Source: Linnemannia hyalina
Taxonomy: Eukaryota; Mortierellomycota; Mortierellomycetes; Mortierellales; Mortierellaceae
Direction of reading: 5' to 3'
DNA length: 64,000 nucleotides
Assembly (NCBI GenBank): GCA_019671135.1
Contig: JAHRHY010000002.1
Coordinates: 2,108,001-2,172,000 of the forward strand
Shown: piece by piece, positions 22,855-33,568 of the stretch
Numbering within the stretch: the first letter of the stretch is position 1
Layout of the letters: every line of letters starts with the position of its first letter
Made by a program: the position numbers and the translations under genes
The notes under the pieces: model-generated
The model's database searches: none
The model's input: the letters and a program-made list of their open reading frames with translations, nothing else
What the model was told of the DNA's origin: nothing

Positions 22855-25800
22855 TTAGCTGTTCCTTCGCTCCTTCTCATACTCTTTAATCTCTTTCGCC
22901 GTCGCTGAGTAGTAAACCACATCCGCTATGATTTCGTGATACAGAGAACGTAAGAATTAGTATGAAGGATCTGCCTGTTGTCGTAGTCGCGCAAAAAGCG
23001 ACAACCAAAAAAAAACAGAAGGGCATAAAAAAAAGGGAGGGGGGGGGGGGGTATACCTGAAGTCTTGTAGGACATGTTCTCGGCGCTTTCGACAGTCTGG
23101 AGTCGATGCCTGAACCACTCTTGCTTCCACTCGTCCTGACCCCCTTTCTTTGACGCATCCTGAATCATAACTATGTAGTTTGACAATAGCAAGTCATTGC
23201 TATGATGCGTTAAAAACCAATGATGAGATCCACGATCGCGTTTCCATCTTCCTTGTCCCGCTTCTGTGGTATCAAGTAGGAGGAAACAAACTTACCGATA
23301 GCCATGTTGATGAACATGATGACATTGAACAAGAAGAACGTTAAAGCCAGGAAAAAGTTTGCCCAATGGTCGGTATAGAACAACCCACCGCCATCCCATC
23401 CACTCCGTCCGCTCTACACATCAATTATATAGCAAAAAGAAAAAAAGAAACGCGTGTTAGCAGACAAAAGATCCTGGTAGGAACATATATTCTTCCGCGA
23501 CACAGCACATGATGGATCATTTGTTACCAGTTGAGTTCCAGACACGGCTGCAAAGAAATCGGATGGCGTGTAACTCATGAAGGAGGAGGGATTCTGACAA
23601 GACGCAGAGTCAGGACAAGCGGGGATCATGTGCATAAACGCCATGACGAAACCCAACACGCCCAGGATGTAAACGCACAGGAATGCAGCGATGGATTCGA
23701 TCCCGCGGGTGGTGGACCAGACCACTCGGGCTACGGGTTTGAAAACTCGTAGTTCGAATAGCTATTATGGGATTGAAGGGTAAGTGATTGGGTTAATAAG
23801 GCTGACAGCGCAAACGGGGAGTTGCTTGCACGGGGAAGGGAGGAAGAAACGATTGAAATGTGCAAAGCAAACAACTAACTTACAAAGTGGAGGAGGACAA
23901 TGAGGACAGAAAAACTTAAGAACCCAGAGTTCTGTCCCGGAGGGGTCAGGACGCCCATCAGTGCGCACAGTTGGTTAAGACTTCCCGCAAACGGCAACAC
24001 CAGAACCAACAAGTCTGCGACATTGAACACCGATCTAGAATTGTCCCACAAAAAAAACAGTTAGCATCTCGACTAGATGAGCTCAGACCTTATACAAGAA
24101 AACAAAGAGTCGAAAATACACTTACCGAAAGTAGGAGAACAAGCCCTCTCGGAACATCTGGACGACTTCAACGCACAGAAAGACGGCGAACGAGGTGATC
24201 GAGATGTCAATGAACACCCCGATCCAGTTGTAGACTACAAGGCCCTCGGCGCCGACTTTGCTCTTGCCATAGATCTGTAGTGCCACTGCTAAGAGTACAA
24301 GAATGTAGTAGCAGCATCGGGCCATGAACTGCCTTCTCCAATATGCGAACCCTACTACACCCCTAACGAAAACAAGGATAAATAAATATGGCTGAAGTAA
24401 GTAATGAGTACAACTTGCGACAACCTCTCCAACAAAAAACAGCATATGCTTACCATTTGTACTCGGCCAGAGCCACAAGGGCGGGGTTGCTACACTCCAG
24501 GTATGCAGAAGGATAACACCGGACAGTGTCCTTTCTCAACAACTTGAAGTTGTGCGCAATCATCCTCCACAGCACACCCAACCACGAAAAGATCATCTTC
24601 CCATTGCCGCTGCTGCCTTGCCCGCCACCGCCACCGCCACCGCCACCAGTCACCGCTGATCCAGAATCAATCTTGTACCAGAGCATATCACTCGACGCAT
24701 AGTATAGGTCCTTCGAGAATTTATCTTTCCTGAGACCTAATCCTGCCCGCGTCCCGGCCCATTGCAGCTCCTGCTCCTGATCTGAAGGGCCGATAGGTAA
24801 CCGCACTGGGCGTACTGGGAGGTACGCGAATCCTCTGTACAACTGCGCTACGAACTCCTCCATGCCCAGAGGCTGCTCCTTGTCCACGACCATCAGTTCT
24901 TGAAGACTCCGGAGAATCGGCACCAAGAAATAATGGTCCTTCTCGATCCTAGCCCTTTGAAGCAAGTACTCGCCTAGAACTTGCGCCACTTCCATTGCTT
25001 GGGATTCCGTTCTGGCCTTGTTGATCATGCACAGGATTGGATTCCCTTCACCTTCTTCCTGGCCATGGACGACGGTATGAGGTCTCGGGACCCACCGGAC
25101 CGAAGGGTGAGTGTTCTCGAGCAGCAAGGCACGTAGGAACAAGACTATTGCCGAGTGTTTTGTGGGAGTCCAGTTCTCGCAGATGTGTGGAACGATGCTG
25201 CTACCGAGGTGATAGTCGGAGAGCTGGCAATTGATGTACTTCCCGACGTAGCGGAGAATATCCTGTCGTAGAGCGTCGTGGTCGTCGTCGACAGCGGTAA
25301 TAGTGGCGAGTTCAAAGATTTCGACGAGGTTAATAACACCGCTCAGGAAAATGCAAGGGTTGCCTTCTTTAATGGGGTCGAATATGGACCGATCGTAGAT
25401 CAAGCAGTCGTCCTTGTCCTGTTTGCCGCCGCCGTTGTTACTGATGCCGTTGTTTTTGTCGTCAGAGGCTTTCCACCCATAGAGCTGGCTATGCGGACAA
25501 ATTTTCCACGTGGTATCACTCTCACCATGCTGAGCCCACCGTAGAATAAACCCTCCTCGTGCAGACTTCGGCGTGCTCCAGACCATGATCCACTTGTTCA
25601 GAACAATCAATAGATACGAACATCCATCCTTGCCGCCCACAAACCTCGCGCTGCGGAAGACCGCTTCTCTCGGAAGAGGTGTCGACATCCTCTGAATGAG
25701 AAGACCATTGCTGTCACGAGCTTCCACGGCGATAAAGGGCAGCGTCTCGCGGCGTCCGTTGATGACGATTGGTTTCATGATCGCCTCGGCCCTGAACGTC

Positions 25801-28456
25801 ATTCCTGCTGCTGGCAAGAACACCTCCTTCCTCCCGGCAGAGTTCTTGAATGACGAGACTAACGTGCAGGATGCGTCGCAAAGATCCCGCAACTTGGTTG
25901 GCGATTGGATGATCCGGTTCTGAAGGTCAAACAAGGACACTTGAGAGCTCCCGATGCAATAGACCTGTGGGTTCGTCCAACTGCCACCCATCTTGAACGA
26001 GAATACATCCGATCCTTGTGACACGAAACGCTCCACCACCGCCATCGTCTCAGTGTTGATTATGTAACCCTTGTTCTTGCGATAGAATGGAACCTCCTCC
26101 GAGTCCGAGCCAACGCCAACACCGACGACGATCTGGGTATCGTTTCGAATAAAATGAACATCACCAATGGCCTCCGTGAGCTCCATGCTGTCAAAAGCGC
26201 GTGTGCCAGCCAAGGTCCAAGTCGCCGTCCAGAAGAGATCGATGTGTTGTCGTCCAGGAATCACAATCAGCTGCCCGTTTGAAGACATGGCAGAAATCCT
26301 GCTGATGTTATATTTTTGTTCGGGTGTGAGACCTGTGAAAGACGAGACACGGACACCTTGCTCGACATCCCATGTGCTGACCATTTGGTCTGCACCAGGC
26401 TCTTCGACGACGAAGTAACGTCCACGGAGCTGCTTGGACAGGGCCGAGTAGACGTTGTGGATGAACTGTGGTCGGTTCCGGGCGGGATTCATGAGGATCG
26501 ATCGGACATGAGTCCACTGTTCATAAACGCTGTAGATCTCGACCGAGACACCGTCGCAAGTGATAAACATCTCATCTCTGATATCCTGACCCATGGCCGC
26601 AATAATGTGAAACTGAGCCCTCCCGTGAAAATCCTCGAGTCCTGCGGTGGCGCGTATCCTCTCAGGATAATGCCTCACAAGCCCAGATCCTGCAACAGCT
26701 CCTTCTGCCGCCTCAATCTGATTAATGTCGCACCTGTAAAAAGTACTGGTGGTCCTGTAGTTCTTCCTTTCATCTGGGGAGAGGCTCAACGGCTCCAAGT
26801 CCAGAACCACAAGCTGCGATCCATCCAAAGACAGTACCAACTCCAAGTTCCACGTCTTCATCGTCGCAGGAAACTGCATCCACGCCACCAGCGGCGACCC
26901 AGACCCCTCTTTCTCCTCCTTCAAGGATACAGCTTTCTCCGGCGTCGATGGTGATACTGCAGTTAGATCGCGGAAGTTCCAGAGCTGCAATGAAAATGTT
27001 GTCTCGCCCTCTTTCCGTCCAGCGGTGGTTGCGACAACGACATGTGAGCCATCCTTCGACACACAGTAGTCGCTGATGATTTGCGGGTACTCCGCCGTGG
27101 TCGAGTCCAGGAACTTGTATCCTGTCCTGTTGATATCGACACAGTGAATGAACGGTTGATGCTCCCTGTACCTCGGATCTAGATAGTGATGAAAAGCAAG
27201 ATATTAGATACATTCGCAATTTCGTCCGCAATTGTGACAGCGCACGATACAGTAAGTTAGTCATGTTCTACCCTTGGAATAATAGTCTCGCGCGCCGGTC
27301 ATGATCTCCACGAAATGCAGCCCAAACGATCCATATTCTGTTGACGACGAAGCACCACCGACACTAACGCATTCGTCATCGGCATCGTCATGGTCATCGC
27401 CGTAATGACTCGCACCAAGATCCCGGGTCTTGACCTCTATGGCCACCTCCAATGCCGATTCCGACAGAAACACCTTCTTATGCAACCTCCACTTCCAAAC
27501 TTCACTATTGCCCTCCTCCGGCTCCTCCTTCCCTGCAAGGTCCGCGTTCTCGCTATCATATTGTAAAGCAAGCACCCTCCTGGATAGCCGTACAAGTTCC
27601 TTTGATGTTATGACCTAATTGGCCAGCATGAACGATGGGTATTAGCAAACAGCCACTAATTATATATTCCTTAAGGCATATCCTTCTTATAATCCCCCTT
27701 CCTTATTTACCTCTGATTGTACATTCTTGGCGCCAGTGACTCGGTTGTATGTGACGATAATAGCCTCGACGGTGTTAAGGTTCAGGTCCCGAGTCGACAC
27801 GCCCAGAACTATGTCGTAATGTGTCTCCCGTGCTGTGCTTTTCGGTATCGTGAACTATGACAACGTGTACAGAGGAGAAAGGAAGGTAAGCGAGAGGGAA
27901 GACAAAGTTCGTTTTTGTATAATTGCATTTCTATGCTCTTGCATTTACTTTGGTGTACTTGGTTGCAGCATGGATAAGGATTGTAGGTTGGATCCTGTCG
28001 TTGAACAAAGAGAGAGTGTATGTGAGAATGCATGGTTATGTGTCACAGGTATGGTGTGTGTTGAGTATACATGTCCGCTTGATTGCTTTATCACTTACTC
28101 TTCTTGTTCTACTACGGCGAGAACGAGCTCTCTACGATCGACGTGGCCCTCCTCCTCCAGCACCTCCTCTTCCTCCTGGTCGTCAGCAATGCGTCCACCC
28201 CGTCTGAAGTACCATCTCGTTCCTGAATTAACAAACATTGTTAAAAAAAATTAATTAGTGATATGCACGTTGATCAATGGTCGAATGGAACAAAAATTAT
28301 CAATATCAGGAACGGGACATTACGAGCTCCGTTGTTGTTGCTGCTGCTGGTGAGTTTGTCGAGGTTGCTGATTGGAGGTTCTGTCCTTAACTGCGGCGGT
28401 TGCTGTGAGGGTATCGGTGCCAAGTCATCGAGGATTACAATAACATGTTCCGACAT
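22855..28456 (-). CDS. Propeller-type N-terminus plus six-TM TRP/Ion_trans-like channel (paralogue P2)
   Basis: Twelve exons on the minus strand (28456-28324, 28222-28099, 27994-27949, 27854-27711, 27614-27272, 27178-24454, 24362-24126, 24034-23884, 23761-23528, 23413-23296, 23170-23057, 22925-22855) join in frame to 1,479 residues with the same layout as P1. The first exon begins MSEHVIVILDD, comparable to the MADFIVKI start of P1. The third exon is 46 nt as in P1, and the first transmembrane exon is 237 nt as in P1. Conserved pieces include HYDIVLGVSTRDL, SVRWVPRPHT, LRQDILRYVGKYIN and NPALVALAEYKW. Differences: a poly-Gly linker shortly before the membrane domain, a diverged sixth segment (FNVIMFINMAI in place of LNVLIAL), and a tail of only about 24 residues after the ESAENM element, with no coiled coil. 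An intron near 23037-23051 contains a long G-run. Channel function is inferred from the family layout. Confidence 0.82.
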
Positions 28457-29675
28457 GGGTGCAATGAGAGATGCGAGCGAGGAAGGAGATCACGGTGATG
28501 TAGCAAAAGAACGCGAATCAGGATGAAGAGCCAAATCTCGTTGATGTCGGGGGAGTGTCAAAAAAATAAGCGCTTTTTAGCTCATCGCCTCGCCGCCGTC
28601 GTTGTCTTCGAGAGACGCCGTCCGTCCGTCGTGGCGAGTGGGAAATGGAGGCTTTCGGGACTCTAACCAGTGAACGTGCGCTGCGAGTGGGGAAGACAGA
28701 AAGGAAAAAAAGAAGAGCGACTCACTGTAGAGTACCTGCCATTCCTCCTCCGAGGGAGTTTTTCTACTTCTCGAGGGAGTTTTTCTACTTCTCGAGGTCA
28801 ATCGTAGATATAGACGTTGTTGTTTGTTTGGAAATGAGAGTAATAAACCAGATCAGAAAAAATTAAAGGTGCCTAGCGGACGAAAGGAACGAGGATTATT
28901 GCGTTCTTGTGTGGTGTTTTGGGTCACTATGATTGGGCGCTAAATGTAATCGTGTGAGAGCGTGCGCAAGGATTTGAGAAGAACAAAAGACATTCGAGAC
29001 TGGAGATTGAAGATTCTTTCCCGCATGATGTACGAAATCGGCAGATGAATCAGCGCACAGGATCTCGACGGGTGAAGGTCGATGCTTTTGCAAGACAGGG
29101 GTGAACAAGACTAGACAGCAAGAAGCATGAGAAGTAGTCACCAACTAGGCATTGGTCGTGCTGGTATGTCTAGGACGATAACCGGGTTGTGTGCAATGGA
29201 AAAAGAAAAAAGAAAAAGGGTGGGAAATATTTGCTCGTGCGATCGCATTTGCCTGGGAAAGAGTACAAATTATTCTTCATAGACTTCGCACTCGTCTTTC
29301 CTTCGCTGCTCACCCAACAATCAAAATGCCCTTTTTGTTGCCCTCTCTCGTGCTTCCGCCATTCATTAGTGCTCTCGACACAGACACACGCACATTCGAC
29401 GCATTGGTCCTTCTTTTATCCATTCCCCGTCGATTCGTCTTCTTTCGCTCTCCTTCTCTTCCTTCTGTTTTCACACAGACATTTAGACACACTTCCCACC
29501 CCTCTCTTCTCTTTCACATTCGATATCCTTTTCCTCCTTCTCTCAGTTCACCCACATACACACACCCACTCTAACGATCAACGATACCCACCATACCTCA
29601 TCAACACCATTAATCAACATATACCTCCACTACAAAGATGCCGATGCTACTTGTGGCTATTCCTCTGCAGAAGTC
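28457..29675. other. Intergenic region, 1.2 kb, divergent promoters
   Basis: The gap lies between the divergent starts of P2 and the PPxY membrane protein and must hold both promoters. It contains a perfect 21-bp tandem duplication (28751-28792) and a pyrimidine-rich leader at about 29290-29640. The frames at 29189-29734 are low-complexity leader sequence, not supported genes. Confidence 0.55.
28751..28792. repeat. Perfect 21-bp tandem duplication
   Basis: The unit CGAGGGAGTTTTTCTACTTC plus T occurs twice without mismatch, followed by a partial third copy (CGAGG). It sits about 300 bp upstream of the P2 start. Confidence 0.92.
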
Positions 29676-32183
29676 ATGGCTCGGTCTATCCTACTGGAGA
29701 ACGCCATCCATCATGGAGCTACCCGTCGAACTAGAGGTAGCTACACCTCTTTCTCCCTCCCCTTCAGCCTCCTCTCATTCTTGCACACCTCCAACTAAAT
29801 ACCCTTTTCAAAGGCTCGCACACTCAACGACAAAGGACCGACTGCCTCCTCAACTTCTTCCGTTGCATGAACAACTTAACTGTTCGCATGGCAGCTGTTC
29901 AGGTCATGGCCGAATGAGCAAGCAACAGTGAATAGTAGACAATGAACCAAGGGTGACAAAAAGAGGAGCGAAGACTCTCGGTCCCCTCTTCAGGATAAAC
30001 ATCATTCTCCCATTCCACCCCTTGATGTCATATTCCCTCAAAGGAGGAAGCAAGTTGAAAGATGGCACATGCACCCAACGGTCTTTTTAGTATCTTTCTT
30101 GCTTCCCCTTCTTCCTTGCCCCCCTTTATTTACTACTGCCAGAACTCGATACAATTGTGTTCCGTGCCTTGTGCTTGTGGACAGGGTCTGTCCTTTCCAG
30201 GGAACAATGCCTAAAGGAACAAGAGACACAACTCTCACACTCACCACATCTCCAGAGCTCTCTTGTCCAATGCAATCGTCAACCCCAGAATCTCAAACCC
30301 ATCCCTCACCTTGACTAACGCCCATCTTTCCTTACCGCCAAATATGAACCGCATCCCATAGTACATACCCTACGAGGAATTCGAGGAAAGGTTCTCGAGA
30401 CTGAACCAGATAGCGAGGCCCACCTACCCAACCATCTGGCCCAATATCCTAATGGTCTTTATCTTTGGTGCCCTGATCGTAACTGCTGCCGTAGGAATGG
30501 CTCGTAACCAGTCTGGACTGGCTGTGATGGGACAAGTCGCCTGTTTTGTGATCCCTATCCTTGCCATTCTCTGGATCCGGGTTCGTAAAGAAGGCAAAGC
30601 CCGCGCACGGAAGCAGGTATGGAAGGAGGAAGAGGGGGTTGTCACTTGTGATGTTGATGTGCGAAGAGATGAACCTTCATGACTGATTATCGGATCTGAC
30701 ACACGCAATCATCTTTATTCACGATTTGAACCCTTTTTCTCTTTTCATTTCTTTTCTCCTATTCCTCTCTTTCTTTCTTTCCTTCCTTCCTTCCCTCTCA
30801 CACCAATTGAAACTCTCCTAACCCTTCAACCTCATCTGAAAACAGTTCAAGAGAAGGTCGATAAAGTTACTCCGGGAATGGACAGAACAGGACACAACAG
30901 CATTCGCAATCCAGTGGAAGCTGCGCTTGCGAGTGTGGAACGATGTCCGCCGCAGACGGGCTGCTGCGGTTGCTGCTGCGGGGTCAGATCATACTCAGGA
31001 ACAGGAACAGGACCAGGACCAGGAGGTTGATGATATGCAGGAACAACTACCAGCGCAGCAACAGAGTGTTCCTATTCACATCGAATCCGTAGACGGCAAC
31101 AACAATGACACAGATACCCAGACAACAACGACGATTCAACGCCCACCACGCGTCGCAGACGTCTATGCAGCACTACGACTTCCTACACCCCCCAACTATA
31201 TCAGCTCCGACACCGACGATACTCCCACACTCTCTACACCCTCACTCACATCGACGACTACGCCATCCCGCCGTCGTATGAGAACACCACCATCACAACA
31301 AACACCGCAACAGCAACAACAAGAACCAAGCAGCACTCAATCGACCTCCGACTCACCGCACACACTATTGGAGACTAGCCGGCGGTCTTGGATTGAACAA
31401 CTACGAGATCTTTCTTCTCGCTTACTGTTCACAGAGACGCGGGTGTGGATGATCGAAATTTCGAGGAGGGATGGCGTCATGGACGAGTATGCGTTGGCGG
31501 TGCCTAGTCCTGTTTATTGTGGGTACCGATTACCGGGGTATGAGGATGTTTTGTTATCTCAGCAGTTGCAGCAACAGGATCAGGCACAGTATGCTAGGGG
31601 AGGGACGGGTGGAGATGCGGTGGCTATTATCAGCGGAGTACGACTGTCGCCTTCAACCACTGCTGTGAATAGTGTATCACAGCAACAGCAGAGTCGGTAT
31701 GGAGGACCGCCTCCTGCGTACTTTAGTGACTCGGAGGATGAAGATGAGGAGGATGACGACGATGAGGAGGAAAGAGTGCAGAGCGGTACTATTACTCCTG
31801 CGGCTGGTGATAGTAGTAGTGGCAATGGAGGTATCAGCGGCCCGGTAGAATTGTCAACAGGAGGAGTGACAACGAGTGGCACACTTCAACACCAACGACC
31901 TATAGAGATGACTACTGTTACTCTATCATCCGGTCCCACCATTCCTTCTGCTGCACCCAATGCACGGATAGGAGGCCACCTAGGTCGACTCGGAAACCAT
32001 CATCGCCAACAGCAAGGATCGACAATGAGTGGGAGCACGATGACAATGTCGTCGACCTGTTCTGCGGCGACCTCTCGGACGACTCTTGCCTTGACCCTCG
32101 CCGACAGGGACAGGGACGGCGACGAGGATGATGTGGGAGATGAGGATGTCATTTCTTCGACAAACAAAGAAGGAACCAAATAA
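29676..32183 (+). CDS. Two-segment membrane protein with PPxY motifs
   Basis: The best-supported part is two exons, 30362-30616 and 30846-32183, joined in phase 0. They encode an amphipathic start (YIPYEEFEERFSRLNQ), two hydrophobic helices (NILMVFIFGALIVTAAVGMA and VACFVIPILAILWIRV), a basic juxtamembrane stretch and a long disordered cytosolic region rich in Gln, Ser, Thr and acidic residues. It contains two PPxY motifs, PPNY (about 31190) and PPAY (about 31715, followed by FSDSEDEDEED), which are ligands for WW domains of Nedd4/Rsp5 ubiquitin ligases. The 5' end is less certain: ATG at 29676 with exons 29676-29736 and 29814-29902 (ending NNLTVRMAAVQ) joins in frame but needs a non-canonical GTCATG donor. 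With it the protein has 580 residues. Adaptor function for a ubiquitin ligase is inferred. Gln tracts of two to five residues may vary in length. Confidence 0.68.
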
Positions 32184-33229
32184 ACATCACCCTATTTAAC
32201 TCATCATGGCGCGCAAGAGTGCTGTTGTTGTTTTTGCAAACATGTTTATTGTTCATCAATTCCTCTTGTTGTAGGGTCGTTTTCTGTTCCCTATCTCCTT
32301 TTCATTCCTTCTGTTTGTAATATGCTCCCCATGTGTTCAGCTGTTTGCAACAAGTAACGAAGAAGTAACTTTCAGATATCACACGACAAAAACAGATGCA
32401 TTGCCCAATCAAATTACTCTGAAAAATCTTCTCGCTCACTTTCCAACAGTTTTTTACACCCATCTCACCCGGCTGTCTGTGTGTTACCCTCATGATACCT
32501 ACTTGAAGAATAAATGTAAATGGTGCAGGATGGCGACAGTATTCTAAGAAAGGGCAACTTGTCAAATCCAGTAGAAAAAAAACTAGCAAGGGGAATGTGG
32601 TATCGCATAGCCGGCTTGTTTGCCTTTCTCACCCCCTTATTGTTACCTCCCATTCCTTTCTTCTTTTCCCCAAAAGAACAAAGATTTAACGGGGATAGGG
32701 GGAGAAAAACTTTCGGTGGTGTATGCTTGTAAGCAAGAAGACAGGTGCAGCTCAAGCAAGAGAGTGGACAAGACAGGGCATCCGTTTCGATGAGAAGATT
32801 GGTGATGGAGGAAGAGACGAGTGAGAAGGTGAAGGCGGTAAGGAGATGATCCAATGGTTTAGGTGTGGGTATGAATGTGTATGTGTGTGTTAGAGGAAAG
32901 AGGACGAAGGGGAGGATGAGGAAAAGAGATCGAAAGTTGGAGACAGAAAAGTGAGTGAGAGAGGGAGGGTAAGAAGAAAGAAGGTTTTGACTTGCGATGA
33001 CTCGACATGAGATACTCAGATTCATCGTTTTAGTTCCAGCAGAAGTAAGAGGCAGAGAGGGAAGAGGGCTCTCTTTCTAACAGAGCACAGATGGACGACA
33101 GAGGAAGGGCCTTTGAATAGGAGAGAAGAACAGGGCTGTGAAAGAAGAGAACGTGAAAGGCGACCCCATTCGCCCATCAATCTCATGGCCATGGGTTTAT
33201 TGCTTATCTTGACTTGACCCCTCAGGACG

Positions 33230-33237
33230 TATAAATA
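33230..33237 (+). promoter_or_regulatory. TATA-box-like element of the PQ-loop gene
   Basis: TATAAATA is followed by a CT-rich initiator region and lies about 330 bp upstream of the ATG at 33569, leaving room for a long pyrimidine-rich leader. Confidence 0.55.
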
Positions 33238-33534
33238 CTCTCTCTACCACCCCATCCTCGCCCTTTTTTATCTTCACTCTTCACTCTTTTCTTTATACCG
33301 TTTTTCCCCGTCTGCTCAGCAATTTGTTCATAGTCCTTCTTTCTCCTCTTTTTCGCCGCTGAACCCACTCTCACCCCAGACAACAACAGGAACTCTTTTG
33401 TTTATTCCTCTTCTTTTTGATCTCTCTTTTTTCTCTTGTATATAACTCATTCATCGTTTTCGAGATCACCCCTTCATTCTCTTTTCTCACTTGTCTCCCC
33501 TTTTCATTCTCCTTCAACAACATCAAAAACTGCA

Positions 33535-33562
<28 letters not shown>
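33535..33562 (+). repeat. CA dinucleotide repeat in the 5' leader
   Basis: About fourteen uninterrupted CA units end six bases before the start codon of the PQ-loop gene, so repeat-length changes would alter the start-codon context of the mRNA leader. Confidence 0.85.
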
Positions 33563-33565
<3 letters not shown>

Positions 33566-33568
33566 CCG

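Larger units (their letters stand above)
32184..33568. other. Intergenic region, 1.4 kb
   Basis: No supported gene. The plus strand is purine-rich at about 32790-33140 and pyrimidine-rich from about 33240 to the next ATG, so this is the 3' flank of the PPxY gene followed by the promoter and leader of the PQ-loop gene. A TATA-like element lies at 33230. Confidence 0.55.
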
